Below are positions 18,958-28,073 of a stretch of DNA of 64,000 bases, piece after piece. The number at the start of each line of letters is the position of its first letter. Positions within the stretch are counted from its first letter, which is position 1. The DNA comes from Sediminibacterium sp. C3 (GTDB lineage: Bacteria > Bacteroidota > Bacteroidia > Chitinophagales > Chitinophagaceae), in assembly GCF_000508085.1 (NCBI RefSeq), contig NZ_KI669560.1:3095476-3159475 (forward strand), given 5' to 3'. Below the pieces are notes generated by a model. It made no database searches, was not told the DNA's origin, and worked only from the letters and a program-made list of their open reading frames with translations. The translations under genes were made by a program, and so were the position numbers.

Positions 18958-20220
18958 ATGGTTGACGTAATATTAGGCTTACAATGGGGTGATGAAGGAA
19001 AGGGTAAAATAGTAGACTATTTTGCACCGAATTATGATATCGTAGCCCGTTTTCAGGGTGGTCCGAATGCAGGACATACGCTTTATGTAGAAGGGAAAAA
19101 AATGGTATTGCACCAGATCCCATCCGGTATTTTTCACCAGAACAAAATCAATATCATTGGTGGCGGTGTTGTACTGGATCCGGTAACGCTGAAAAGAGAG
19201 TGCGATGCAGTGGCTGCCCATGGAATTGATGTTCGCAAAAATCTGTTCATCTCTGAACGTACTAATATTATTGTTCCAACCCATAGAGCATTGGATAAAG
19301 CTTCTGAATTATCCAAAGGAGAGAGCAAAATAGGTTCTACTCTGAAAGGAATTGGACCTGCTTACATGGATAAGACCGGAAGAAATGCTTTGCGTGTGGG
19401 TGATTTACTCGACAAGAATTTTACCAGTCAATACATCAAGCTTCGTCTGAAGCACCAGAAATTACTGGACAATTTTCATTTTATTGAAGACATTTCCAGT
19501 TGGGAAGATGAATTCTTTGAAGCATTGGAGTTTTTGAAAACATTAAATGTGATCAACTGCGAATATTTCATTAACAATGAAATTACCAAAGGCAAGAAAG
19601 TACTGGCCGAAGGTGCGCAGGGAAGTATGTTAGATATTGACTTCGGAACCTTCCCCTTTGTTACTTCCTCCAATACCATTTCGGCCGGTGTTTGCACGGG
19701 TCTAGGGGTATCACCTAAGAAAATCAATGATGTAATGGGTGTATCCAAAGCCTATTGTACCCGTGTGGGTAGTGGTCCGTTCCCAACCGAACTGGAAGAT
19801 GCTACAGGAGAAGAGCTAAGAAAAATAGGCAGCGAATTTGGCGCAACTACCGGCAGACCCAGACGTTGTGGCTGGATCGATTTGGTTGCCTTAAAATATA
19901 CCTGCATGATTAATGGCGTAAACAAAATCATCATGACCAAGGCAGATGTTTTGGATAGCTTTAATCAACTGGAGGTTTGCACCGCCTATGATGTAAACGG
20001 CACCATTTCTGAAGAAGTTCCTTACCAGATTTCAAGAGCGAAAATTAGTCCTGTTCTGAAATCTTTCAAGGGATGGAACACCGATACTTCCCAAATTAAG
20101 ACAGCGGATGCTTTACCGGCAGAAATGAATACTTATATAGATTTCATCAACAATTATGTGGGTGCACCTGTTAAGTTTGTTTCCAATGGACCAGGAAGGG
20201 AACAGATTGTACCCCTGTAG
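18958..20220 (+). CDS. purA: Adenylosuccinate synthetase
   Basis: PurA joins IMP and aspartate with GTP hydrolysis, the first committed step to AMP. The 420-residue protein is of normal length. The N-terminal GTP-binding loop LGLQWGDEGKGKIVD carries the catalytic Asp and Lys. NAGHT follows with the catalytic His, and further conserved blocks include STLKGIGPAYMDKTGR, EGAQGSMLDIDFGTFPFVTSSNT and TTGRPRRCGW. The C-terminus GREQIVPL holds the guanine-binding end. It lies 57 bases after rsh. Confidence 0.97.
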   Translation: MVDVILGLQWGDEGKGKIVDYFAPNYDIVARFQGGPNAGHTLYVEGKKMVLHQIPSGIFHQNKINIIGGGVVLDPVTLKRECDAVAAHGIDVRKNLFISERTNIIVPTHRALDKASELSKGESKIGSTLKGIGPAYMDKTGRNALRVGDLLDKNFTSQYIKLRLKHQKLLDNFHFIEDISSWEDEFFEALEFLKTLNVINCEYFINNEITKGKKVLAEGAQGSMLDIDFGTFPFVTSSNTISAGVCTGLGVSPKKINDVMGVSKAYCTRVGSGPFPTELEDATGEELRKIGSEFGATTGRPRRCGWIDLVALKYTCMINGVNKIIMTKADVLDSFNQLEVCTAYDVNGTISEEVPYQISRAKISPVLKSFKGWNTDTSQIKTADALPAEMNTYIDFINNYVGAPVKFVSNGPGREQIVPL

Positions 20221-20240
20221 TTTTGGCATTTGATTTGATA

Positions 20241-20271
20241 TTGAAAAATTTATTTGGTTAATATAATTTTG
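20241..20271 (+). promoter_or_regulatory. Putative Bacteroidota promoter (-33 TTG, -7 TAATTTTG)
   Basis: TTG at 20241-20243, a 20-base spacer, then TAATTTTG at 20264-20271. This agrees with the TTTG / TAnnTTTG promoter pattern and lies 35 bases before the acidic-protein ATG, in the gap after purA. Confidence 0.5.
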
Positions 20272-20306
20272 CGTACAAATTTTACGCTCTAAATCTTATT
20301 AGAAAT

Positions 20307-20753
20307 ATGGCAGCGAAGTCTGATAAGGATAAGAAATCCTCCACCCCGAAAGTGCCGGCTAAAGCAGCGGCAAGCAAACCATCTCCTAAAGCAAAAAAGA
20401 AGGAAGATGATGACGATGATGATGATTTTGAAGATGATGAACTGGAGGTAAAATCTACCGCCAAGAAAACAAGCAGTAAATCATCTGCAAAGAAAAAGTC
20501 TGATGACGACGACGACATCGACGATGAAGAAGAAGATGTTGAAGACGATTGGGAAGCTTCTGAAGAAGACGACAGTTGGGATCCTGACTTCGATGAATTT
20601 GATTTACCCAAGAGCAAGGGCAAAAAAGCTACCGGGGGTAAAAAGAAAGACGAAGAAGAAGATGATTTTAAAGTAGACGAAGACTTTAAGGAATTCGACC
20701 TTTTCAACGATAAGAGTGGCGGCTTTGATGACGACGAAGACGATGATTTCTAA
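20307..20753 (+). CDS. Low-complexity acidic protein with alternating Lys-rich and Asp/Glu-rich blocks
   Basis: A 148-residue protein made almost entirely of charged low-complexity sequence: an N-terminal Lys/Ala/Pro/Ser segment, then Asp-runs (KKEDDDDDDDFEDDELE), a second Lys/Ser block, more Asp/Glu, and a short ordered-looking part EDDSWDPDFDEFDLPKSKG. It ends in FDDDEDDDF. No domain is recognisable and it is probably disordered. It has its own promoter-like signal and clean codon phase, and is followed 15 bases later by pabB, so I consider it real. Charge-block proteins can bind nucleic acids, basic proteins or metal; nothing here decides between these. Confidence 0.7.
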   Translation: MAAKSDKDKKSSTPKVPAKAAASKPSPKAKKKEDDDDDDDFEDDELEVKSTAKKTSSKSSAKKKSDDDDDIDDEEEDVEDDWEASEEDDSWDPDFDEFDLPKSKGKKATGGKKKDEEEDDFKVDEDFKEFDLFNDKSGGFDDDEDDDF

Positions 20754-20767
20754 ATAATATATACTTC

Positions 20768-22042
20768 TTGAAAAGAAATAGAAAGGCATTTTCAATTAAT
20801 GAAATGCCCAACTGCAAAGAGCAAATACTACAATGGATTCAACCATTTGGTGTTTGCTCTTTTTTAGATAATCACCAATACCAGTTACCGCATCATTCTG
20901 TTGATTGCCTGGCTGCGGCTGGCGCATTGGAGGCAATTAACGGCAACAACACAGCATCAGCTATTGACGCCTTTTATAAAAAAGAACAGGACTGGCTATT
21001 CGGTCATTTTTCTTACGAATACAACACACCCGAAAACCTAAGAACGCAGCAGAGGCATCCGGCAGGTTTCAGTGATGCTTTTTTTTTCAGGCCCGATCAT
21101 ATTCTGCAGCTAAGCAACAAGGAACTTATCATTGAGTCATACTCAAAAGATCCGGAACTTATATTTTGTGAAATCAGCAACATAGAAATAAAAGAAGGGA
21201 AGCAGCATTCCATTCATTGCACTCCAAGAACCAGCAGAGAAGATTATCTGCAAACCATTCAAGATTTATTGAAACATATTCAGAATGGAGACTGTTATGA
21301 AATTAATTTCTGCCAGGAATTTTATGCTGAAAACATTGAATTGGATCCTGCAGCTGTATATCGTCAGCTGACCCGACTATCGCCCAATCCTTTTGCCTGT
21401 TACTACAAGGAAAACAACGCCCATTTGCTTTGTGCCAGTCCGGAAAGATGGTTAAAAAAAGAAGGCGGCCAATTATGGTCTCAACCCATTAAGGGGACTC
21501 TCAAAAGAGACCTGAACAATTTGGATGCTGACAAACAATTAAGGGATCAGCTGTCCAACAGCTTAAAAGACAAAAGTGAAAATGTGATGGTAGTGGATCT
21601 TGTAAGAAACGATTTAAGCCAGGTTTGCATAGCAGGTTCTGTTAAAGTTTCAGAACTATTCGGCATTTACAGTTTTCCTCAGGTGCATCAAATGATTTCA
21701 ACCATTACAGGAGAACTCTTGCCGGGCAAAGGGATGAAAGAAATAATTCATTCAGGCTTTCCGATGGGCAGTATGACAGGAGCTCCAAAGAAAAGGGTAA
21801 TGGAACTGATTAGACAATATGAACCCATAGAAAGGGGAATCTTCTCCGGAGCGGTAGGTTATATTAAACCCAATCAGGACTTTGACTTCAATGTGGTTAT
21901 CAGAAGCATTTTATACAACGATGCCAACAAATACCTGAGCTATCTGGTGGGCAGTGGCATTACTATTTACAGTGACCCGGAACAGGAATACCAGGAATGT
22001 TTATTAAAAGCCAAAGCCATTGAAGGCGTTTTAGGCAACTGA
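20768..22042 (+). CDS. pabB: Aminodeoxychorismate synthase component I (PabB-like chorismate-binding enzyme)
   Basis: Chorismate-utilising enzyme of up to 424 residues, expected to make 4-amino-4-deoxychorismate for folate. The diagnostic PIKGT motif (Lys242) marks PabB rather than anthranilate synthase, which has PIAGT. Other conserved blocks are NGDCYEINFCQEF, FACYYKENNAHLLCASPERWL, VMVVDLVRNDLSQVC, FPMGSMTGAPKKR and YLVGSGITIYSDPEQEYQEC. The start is uncertain: TTG at 20768 keeps a family-like N-terminus (FSINEMPNCKEQILQW), while the first ATG is at 20804. The stop overlaps the convergent ysxC stop region by 12 bases. Confidence 0.9.
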   Translation: MKRNRKAFSINEMPNCKEQILQWIQPFGVCSFLDNHQYQLPHHSVDCLAAAGALEAINGNNTASAIDAFYKKEQDWLFGHFSYEYNTPENLRTQQRHPAGFSDAFFFRPDHILQLSNKELIIESYSKDPELIFCEISNIEIKEGKQHSIHCTPRTSREDYLQTIQDLLKHIQNGDCYEINFCQEFYAENIELDPAAVYRQLTRLSPNPFACYYKENNAHLLCASPERWLKKEGGQLWSQPIKGTLKRDLNNLDADKQLRDQLSNSLKDKSENVMVVDLVRNDLSQVCIAGSVKVSELFGIYSFPQVHQMISTITGELLPGKGMKEIIHSGFPMGSMTGAPKKRVMELIRQYEPIERGIFSGAVGYIKPNQDFDFNVVIRSILYNDANKYLSYLVGSGITIYSDPEQEYQECLLKAKAIEGVLGN

Positions 22043-22657
22043 CTCATTCTTTAGGTCAATAAAAGCAAGCAATTCATCTCTCCCCTGATTTTTCTCTGCG
22101 CTGGTTACAAAGTGTTGGGGAAGAAACTGCCAGCTGCTTTTTAACACCGTAAAAAAAGCTTCAATATTTCTGGAAACCACCGCTGGCTTCTCTTTATCGG
22201 TTTTGGTGAAAACAAGACTAAAGGGAATCTGCCATTTATCCAGCTGACTAATGAACTCCAGATCAATTTTTTGCGGTTCGTGTCTGCTATCGATTAATAC
22301 AAATACATTAATAAGGTTTTCTCTTTTGCGCAGATAATTCTCAATCATCTGTTCCCAGCGCCTTCTTGTGCTCTGTGCAATTTTGGCAAACCCATAACCA
22401 GGCAAATCTACCAGATACCATTTACTGAATCCTTTGGAGCCCTTCTGCGAACTTTCAATCTCAAAATGATTGATCAACTGGGTTTTACCAGGAGCTGAAG
22501 AAGTCTTTGCCAACTTGTTATTCTTACAAAGCATATTAATTAAAGAAGACTTACCCACATTGCTTCGCCCAATGAATGCATATTCAGGTCTGTCGGGTTT
22601 GGGGCAAGCTTTATAGTCTGCATTTGAAATCAGGTAAGTTGCTTTTTTAATTTCCAT
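22031..22657 (-). CDS. ysxC: Ribosome biogenesis GTP-binding protein YsxC/EngB
   Basis: An essential Era-like GTPase (208 residues) needed for 50S subunit assembly. G1 is GRSNVGKS (30-37). The switch region SAPGKTQLINHF provides G2, DLPGYGFAK is G3, and TKTDK is G4. The N-terminal extension with CPKPDRPEYAFIG is the usual YihA/EngB lead-in. It overlaps the convergent pabB 3' end by 12 bases, and its promoter region abuts the terminator of the heme-receptor gene. Confidence 0.95.
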   Translation of the reverse strand: MEIKKATYLISNADYKACPKPDRPEYAFIGRSNVGKSSLINMLCKNNKLAKTSSAPGKTQLINHFEIESSQKGSKGFSKWYLVDLPGYGFAKIAQSTRRRWEQMIENYLRKRENLINVFVLIDSRHEPQKIDLEFISQLDKWQIPFSLVFTKTDKEKPAVVSRNIEAFFTVLKSSWQFLPQHFVTSAEKNQGRDELLAFIDLKNESVA

Positions 22658-22670
22658 ACTGCAAATTAAA

Positions 22671-22710
22671 CAAAAGCCCCCACCAACTAACTTTTGGCAG
22701 GGGCTATTCT
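22671..22710 (-). terminator. Rho-independent terminator downstream of the TonB heme-receptor gene
   Basis: Stem AGCCCC / GGGGCT extended by CCAA / TTGG across a small internal loop, with a 7-base loop; on the minus strand it is followed by TTTTG. It lies between the receptor stop (22769) and the ysxC start (22657), so it separates the two transcripts. The plus-strand side also has a T-rich tail (ATTCTTTTT). Confidence 0.75.
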
Positions 22711-22768
22711 TTTTAAAACAATTACATGACTCAAAAATGCTTTATTGCAAAGTCAGTAATATGACCCA

Positions 22769-24976
22769 TTAAAAACCCGCTTTTAGGCTAAGAGAAAGGT
22801 TTCTGCCCGGAGCAGAAATACCACTGGCGAAATAGCGATAATTTTTATCGAAGATATTTTCCAGTGAAATCTGAAACTGCAAAGCAGATTTTATCTGCAA
22901 CGCTGTTCTCAAATTCACGGTATGCCAGGAAGGCATTCCATCGGGTGTGGCATATTGCAGGTTATCTTCTCCGTTGGGATTATAATCGGCCAGTCTTTTC
23001 CAGCCGTTGAACAAAACGAACAACTCTGCATTCCATTTCTCACCGGATTTTTTTAACGCGAATCTTCCGTGTGTTGGAGGAACATGATCCAGTGGAATAC
23101 GTCCATTTACTGCGTCGGTAAATTGTCCCCTTGTAATATTAACCACCCCTTCTACATTTAGCTTCGGCATAATTTGCAAGGATGCATTTACACTAAAACC
23201 ATAGATATGGGCTTTGGCTTTGTTTTGCAATGCATACACGGCACTTTTAACCCCACTGTAAAAAATACTATCCTGGTTATTAAATAAAAACTTGTCTAAA
23301 ACCAGTGCATTGGTGAAAGAAGTGTAAAATACCGCAGCACCAAAACTGAGGCGCTCCCCGTATTGCTGAACATTCGCTTCAATATTATAAGTGTATTCAG
23401 GTTTAATCTGCAAATTGGGCACAACCACCAGGCCGGTTCTGGAATCAAACACTTTAGCCAGATCGTCTATATTCGGAGAACGGAAGCCGGTACTGAACAC
23501 CAGCGCAGCTCGCAGATTATTCGGACTGGCATAAACGACACCAATATTTCCGGTGATTGCTTTATTTACCTGCCTGACTTTCGTGAAAGGAAAGCGGGTT
23601 AACCCTGTATCAACAAATTGCGCGTTCAACTGAACCAAATTGAATCTCAGCCCTTGATTCAGGGTAAAATGCTGATTAATCTTATAGGTATGCTGAGCAA
23701 AAACCGCATGCGTACTCATACTGGTTGGACCATCCGAATAACGGGTAGTTATTCTGGATTTATTCCCGGAAACAATATTGACTCTTTCAGCAGTAGAACG
23801 CAGAAAATTAGAATAGGACTCTGCACCCACATGCAGTTCATGATTGCCTGCATAATGTTTGGCATCAAAGTTTACGCCAAATACCTGAATTCTCTCCCAG
23901 CGAAAATCCTTGTTGTTGTTTTGAAATCTTCGGGTAATTCTGCTTTCCTCAATATCCTGAAAACTGGTAGTCAGTTTCAGGTCCTGGAAAAATCCATTCT
24001 GTTCTTTGGCACTTAACTGATAAGCAGCCATATTTCTGATTTGCGGTCCATAATACCATTCAGCAAATACAGGCGTATTTCCTGTTTTTTCGGAAAGACG
24101 GTCATACCTGGGGATATCACTGCTATTAGAAAACTGAAGATTAAATACATGCTGTATTTTGTCGCTGGCCTGATACAAAAATTTCTGCGTAACATCCACC
24201 TGCTTATACCCTGAAGCAATTTGCTTATTCGGATTAGGATTGGGAACAGAGACATCTGTATTGCCAGAACGAATAACATAAAAGTCCTTTTTACCAAAAT
24301 TGGGATAAGCTGCAGAACGTTGGTTTCCCTGAATTAAATCGCCAAAGCTTCCGTAGGTTACTGAGGTAAAAGAGGCCCATTTTTTCCCTCCAATATTGAA
24401 TTGAATATTCCCCCTGTTCTCCTGAACGGCTGAACCATAACGCAGAGTGGCCGAACCGGTCACTTCTGTTTTATTGGTTGACGACAGGACCGGATTCCGG
24501 GTAGTCAGGCTGATTACGCCGCCCAAAGCATCGCTGCCAAATAAGGTAGAAGAAGGTCCGTATAAAATTTCAATACGGTCCAGTACCATATTATCCACGG
24601 TGATAATATTCTGCAAATGACCCGCACGGTAAATGGCATTGTTCATTCTAACGCCATCCACCACAGTTAAAATTCTGCTGGCTTCAAAGCCCCTGATAAC
24701 GGGACTTCCCCCTCCTTGCTGACTTTTTTGAACAAATAGCTTACCCGACTGAATAATGGCATCCGCTGTGTTATTCTGAAAATTTAATTGTGGTTTGTTG
24801 TTAATGATATCAATGGTTTGTGCCACCCGTTTTAGCTTTTCAGCAAAACGGCTGGAATACACCATTACATCATCTAACAAGGTTATTTTGTTTTGAACAC
24901 TATCCTTTGTGTTTTGTGCATCTGATATAGATACAGCAAACAGCATAGGAATAATGGTCAATACTCTCTTGATCAT
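22769..24976 (-). CDS. TonB-dependent receptor, heme/hemoglobin-receptor-like
   Basis: Outer-membrane receptor of about 735 residues. The ATG at 24976 is chosen because it gives a signal peptide (MIKRVLTIIPMLFAVSISDAQ); the frame is open 69 bases further upstream. The plug domain has VMVYSSRFAEKLKR (TonB-box-like) and GGSPVIRGFEASRILTVVDG, then MNNAIYRAGHLQNIITVD, a run characteristic of HmuR-type heme/hemoglobin receptors. The barrel ends with ISLENIFDKNYRYFASGIS and terminal LSLSLKAGF. Unlike the receptor at 8.2-10.4 kb it lacks a carboxypeptidase-like domain. A CxxCH protein gene is just upstream in the same direction, which supports a heme role. Confidence 0.88.
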   Translation of the reverse strand: MIKRVLTIIPMLFAVSISDAQNTKDSVQNKITLLDDVMVYSSRFAEKLKRVAQTIDIINNKPQLNFQNNTADAIIQSGKLFVQKSQQGGGSPVIRGFEASRILTVVDGVRMNNAIYRAGHLQNIITVDNMVLDRIEILYGPSSTLFGSDALGGVISLTTRNPVLSSTNKTEVTGSATLRYGSAVQENRGNIQFNIGGKKWASFTSVTYGSFGDLIQGNQRSAAYPNFGKKDFYVIRSGNTDVSVPNPNPNKQIASGYKQVDVTQKFLYQASDKIQHVFNLQFSNSSDIPRYDRLSEKTGNTPVFAEWYYGPQIRNMAAYQLSAKEQNGFFQDLKLTTSFQDIEESRITRRFQNNNKDFRWERIQVFGVNFDAKHYAGNHELHVGAESYSNFLRSTAERVNIVSGNKSRITTRYSDGPTSMSTHAVFAQHTYKINQHFTLNQGLRFNLVQLNAQFVDTGLTRFPFTKVRQVNKAITGNIGVVYASPNNLRAALVFSTGFRSPNIDDLAKVFDSRTGLVVVPNLQIKPEYTYNIEANVQQYGERLSFGAAVFYTSFTNALVLDKFLFNNQDSIFYSGVKSAVYALQNKAKAHIYGFSVNASLQIMPKLNVEGVVNITRGQFTDAVNGRIPLDHVPPTHGRFALKKSGEKWNAELFVLFNGWKRLADYNPNGEDNLQYATPDGMPSWHTVNLRTALQIKSALQFQISLENIFDKNYRYFASGISAPGRNLSLSLKAGF

Positions 24977-25041
24977 TGATTCTATATTTAATAATAAAAA
25001 ATAGCCTGAGCTAGGTTGCAATAAAAAAACGTTACATAGAA

Positions 25042-25539
25042 TCAACCCCTTGGTGGAGGCACAATAATATCAAGATAAATATGTTTGGTCCATTGAGATG
25101 CAGTAAAAAAAATCCGGACATGAGAAATCCAATGAATAGGCAATTGTAAACCCTGTTGCACTACACCCATAGATTGAATAACAATGAGCTTAACTAGAAA
25201 ATCTTTGAACTTTCCCTTATGGTGTATTAACTGATTGGTTTTTTCGTGAATAGCCTGTTCCCTGTGATCCGTTAATCCATCTACCTGATAACGCCCATCA
25301 GCCAACTGAGTAAAAGCTACAACGTCGAACATAACCCCGCGAATCTTCATTTCCCTTCCCTCTTCTACCCAGGTAAATTCATGGCGTTCTAAAACAAATC
25401 TTTCCAGTTTGTCTGATGCAAGTGCCTTCTCCATTTCAAGTTTTACCCTTTGCTTCTGCAATTGTAAAAAAGCAAATAACAATAAAGGCAAAACCTGAAT
25501 GGCAAGTAAAATTCCAACAACCAGTTTGCGGGGAGTCAA
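25042..25539 (-). CDS. Uncharacterised membrane-anchored protein
   Basis: No recognised family. The 165-residue protein has one N-terminal hydrophobic helix (LVVGILLAIQVLPLLLFAF) followed by a basic/acidic stretch and an outside-facing domain of about 135 residues with EFTWVEEGREMKIRGVMFDVV. A second weakly hydrophobic region (FLVKLIVIQSMGVVQQ) is likely soluble. It ends in a Pro-rich IIVPPPRG tail. It is 6 bases after the CxxCH heme-binding-domain gene and 65 bases before the TonB receptor start, all same strand. The context suggests an accessory in heme or metal uptake; the sequence gives no direct evidence. Confidence 0.7.
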   Translation of the reverse strand: MTPRKLVVGILLAIQVLPLLLFAFLQLQKQRVKLEMEKALASDKLERFVLERHEFTWVEEGREMKIRGVMFDVVAFTQLADGRYQVDGLTDHREQAIHEKTNQLIHHKGKFKDFLVKLIVIQSMGVVQQGLQLPIHWISHVRIFFTASQWTKHIYLDIIVPPPRG

Positions 25540-25545
25540 TCTCTG

Positions 25546-26034
25546 TTATTTCTTCTTTTTCATAATAAGGCTATCCGCAGGATACCTTGCTTTCATGGTA
25601 TCTCTAACTGCCAATGACCAGTTCATCAGCATATCTTTCTCCTCCTTTGTTAAAATGGCGTTTCTGTGAACTACCGTGTACGATTCCAAAGGCATTTCAC
25701 CTCCTTTAACTTCATCGAATACTTCTTCCAGTTTGTGAAACTGTTTGGCCAGTCTGTAGCTGGCAAACTCATTAAAATTCAAATGCTTCTTGCCGTCTTT
25801 TACATGATCATCCAACCACCAGGCCAGGGGCTGGATTTCAGCATACCAGGGATACACGGTTTGGTTACTGTGACAATCGTTACAGGCTTTCACCAATATC
25901 TGATCTACTTCTGCTGGTACCGCATAAAGCGTACTGATATCATTGTCTTTCGTTCCGGAAAGATTTTTTTCAGGTCTGAATGCCTGAAGAATCAGTAATA
26001 CAACCAATAGCGCAATCAATACTTTTTTAAACAT
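25546..26034 (-). CDS. Heme-binding domain-containing protein (single CxxCH)
   Basis: A 162-residue protein with an N-terminal membrane anchor or signal (VLIALLVVLLILQAF) and a c-type heme motif CNDCH (Cys51, Cys54, His55) in the segment VDQILVKACNDCHSNQTVYPWY. The neighbouring aromatic-rich PLAWWLDDHVKDGKKHLNF and the C-terminal NWSLAVRDTMKARYPAD are typical of the Bacteroidota Haem_bd family. Covalent heme attachment outside the cytoplasm is expected. It lies between gpmI and the small membrane-anchored gene and probably shares the transcript with the TonB receptor. Confidence 0.85.
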   Translation of the reverse strand: MFKKVLIALLVVLLILQAFRPEKNLSGTKDNDISTLYAVPAEVDQILVKACNDCHSNQTVYPWYAEIQPLAWWLDDHVKDGKKHLNFNEFASYRLAKQFHKLEEVFDEVKGGEMPLESYTVVHRNAILTKEEKDMLMNWSLAVRDTMKARYPADSLIMKKKK

Positions 26035-26044
26035 GTTTATAAGT

Positions 26045-27568
26045 TTAGTGGGTTAAGATAGTCCCTGTCATGTCTGAAGGAACCGGAATATTCATGAAGG
26101 AAAGAATGGTTGGAGCAATATCACCTAATTTTCCGGGTTTCACTTCTCCTCTCCAGGTCTTATCTATCACAAACAGTGGAACAGGGTTCAATGTATGGGC
26201 TGTATTGGGCGATCCGTCTTCATTTATCAGGTAATCTGCATTTCCGTGATCGGCAGTTAAAAAGATGGTATAGCCGTGTTCCAGCGCCAGCGTTACAATC
26301 TTGCCAACACAGCGGTCTACTGTTTCAACCGCTTTTACAACTGCGTCAAATACCCCTGTATGACCCACCATATCTGCATTGGCAAAATTCAGACAAATAA
26401 AATCGGCTGATTCTGCAGCAATTTCAGGCAGCAATTTTTCTGTGAGTTCCGCTGCACTCATTTCAGGTTGTAAATCATAAGTGGCCACTTTGGGTGATGC
26501 AGCCATAATACGGGACTCCCCTTCAAAAGGCAGTTCCCTTCCCCCACTAAAGAAAAAAGTTACATGAGGATACTTTTCGGTTTCAGCAATTCTGATTTGC
26601 TTTTTACCATGGGCTGCCAACACTTCCCCAAGCGTATTGGCAAGGTTATCGTTTTCGAATACAACATGAACATTTTTAAACGTCTGGTCGTATTGTGTCA
26701 TGGTGGTATAATGCAATTGCAGGGGCTGCATCTGATGCTCCGGAAAAGCCTGCTGCGTAAGCACTTCGGTAATTTCCCTGCAACGGTCTGTTCTGAAATT
26801 AAATGCAATTACCACATCACCTTCTGCAATGGTAGCAGTAGGCTGACCATTCGTATCCGTAATAACAGTAGGTAATATAAATTCATCGGTAACACCCGCC
26901 TCATAGCTATTTGCAATGGCTTCCGCTGCTGAGCCAGCATTATTCCCCCTGGCATGAACCAGACAGTGATAGGCCAGTGCTACTCTTTCCCAACGTTTGT
27001 CTCTGTCCATGGCATAATAGCGACCGGATACAGTGGCAATGGTACCCGTTGAAGTTTTCAGATGGTTTTCCAGGGATTGAACATATCCCAATCCGCTTTT
27101 TGGATCGGTATCCCTGCCATCTGTAAATGCATGGATATATACATTCTCTAAACCCTGTTCATAAAAGATACTACAAAGGGCTTTTAAATGATTGGTATGT
27201 GAATGCACTCCTCCGTCACTTACCAAACCAAGCAGGTGCAATTTTTTACCCGGTTTTCTGGCTTCTTCTATGGCGGCCCGTAAAGCAGGATTATTAGCGA
27301 GAGATCCATCTCTAACTGCCACATTAATTCGCTGTAACTCCTGATACACAATTCTGCCTGCGCCCAGATTCAGGTGACCAACTTCACTGTTGCCCATCTG
27401 TCCTTCGGGCAAACCCACATCTTCACCACAGGTAGTTAATGTTGTATTGGGATATTGATGATATAATGAACTCACAAAAGGCACATGGGCATGCTGGATT
27501 GCGTCGGCCGCTTTTACCTGACCCAGCCCCCATCCATCCATAATAATTAATATAACTTTCTTACTCAT
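26045..27568 (-). CDS. gpmI: 2,3-bisphosphoglycerate-independent phosphoglycerate mutase
   Basis: Glycolytic enzyme that interconverts 3- and 2-phosphoglycerate through a phosphoserine intermediate with two Mn2+. The protein is 507 residues, standard for the family. The start LIIMDGWGLG has the metal-binding Asp. Ser61 in GQMGNSEVGHLNLGAGR is the phosphorylated serine. The substrate-binding blocks HAFTDGRDTDPKSG and FNFRTDRCREIT are present, followed by FANADMVGHTGVFDAVVKAVE and the metal-binding TADHGNADYL. It is followed 10 bases later by the heme-binding gene and is divergent from the DUF4783 gene. Confidence 0.97.
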   Translation of the reverse strand: MSKKVILIIMDGWGLGQVKAADAIQHAHVPFVSSLYHQYPNTTLTTCGEDVGLPEGQMGNSEVGHLNLGAGRIVYQELQRINVAVRDGSLANNPALRAAIEEARKPGKKLHLLGLVSDGGVHSHTNHLKALCSIFYEQGLENVYIHAFTDGRDTDPKSGLGYVQSLENHLKTSTGTIATVSGRYYAMDRDKRWERVALAYHCLVHARGNNAGSAAEAIANSYEAGVTDEFILPTVITDTNGQPTATIAEGDVVIAFNFRTDRCREITEVLTQQAFPEHQMQPLQLHYTTMTQYDQTFKNVHVVFENDNLANTLGEVLAAHGKKQIRIAETEKYPHVTFFFSGGRELPFEGESRIMAASPKVATYDLQPEMSAAELTEKLLPEIAAESADFICLNFANADMVGHTGVFDAVVKAVETVDRCVGKIVTLALEHGYTIFLTADHGNADYLINEDGSPNTAHTLNPVPLFVIDKTWRGEVKPGKLGDIAPTILSFMNIPVPSDMTGTILTH

Positions 27569-27671
27569 GTGTTAAAGTTAACTTTTTTTATCATTCGGCT
27601 TTTGGCTGTACATTTATCAGAGAGAAAAAAAAGGCCGATTTTGGCATGATTATAGCAGATTTTAAGGTAAA

Positions 27672-28064
27672 ATGGATTTTATGAAGCACTGGATAATGAC
27701 GATTTGTTTTTTAATGGGGGGATTGATCACTGCTCAGGCACAATCAGACACCGATATGGTTGTACGTGCATTAAAGACAGGCAATCCAGAAATGATCACC
27801 ACATATCTGGATGATTTTGTAGACCTTAAGTTATTAGATAAGGATGAAGTTAAAAACATGAGCAAAAATCAGGCTGCCATGGCTTTAAAATCATTCTATG
27901 CAGAACAGAGCGTAAAAGGATTCGAGAAAGTATCCGAAGGAGGAAAAGGTACACTGATTTATATATTGGGCAAATTAACCACTTCAGGAAAAAGCTTCAA
28001 TATCACGGTTCAATTAAAACAAAAAGCGGGTAATTTTTATATTATTACCATGCGTATCAGTTAA
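27672..28064 (+). CDS. DUF4783 domain-containing exported protein
   Basis: A 130-residue protein with a signal peptide; the ATG at 27681 (MKHWIMTICFLMGGLITAQAQ) gives the cleaner one. The mature part, VVRALKTGNPEMITTYLDDFVDL and QAAMALKSFYAEQSVKGFEKV, is a small NTF2/cystatin-like alpha+beta fold, and matches the DUF4783 family common in Bacteroidota. That family typically lies immediately before nadC, as here (9 bases). No catalytic motif is visible; a periplasmic role is likely. Confidence 0.82.
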   Translation: MDFMKHWIMTICFLMGGLITAQAQSDTDMVVRALKTGNPEMITTYLDDFVDLKLLDKDEVKNMSKNQAAMALKSFYAEQSVKGFEKVSEGGKGTLIYILGKLTTSGKSFNITVQLKQKAGNFYIITMRIS

Positions 28065-28073
28065 GCGACTTAC

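Noticed and set aside
20282..20707. Antisense Ser-rich frame over the acidic protein gene
   Set aside because: Arises because GAT/GAA codons read as ATC/TTC and the like on the other strand; the sense strand has the promoter and the correct start.
27574..27585. AAAGTTAACTTT palindrome upstream of gpmI as a Pho or other operator
   Set aside because: It lacks a second half-site at 11-base spacing and is not repeated elsewhere; a 12-bp AT-rich palindrome can be due to chance.
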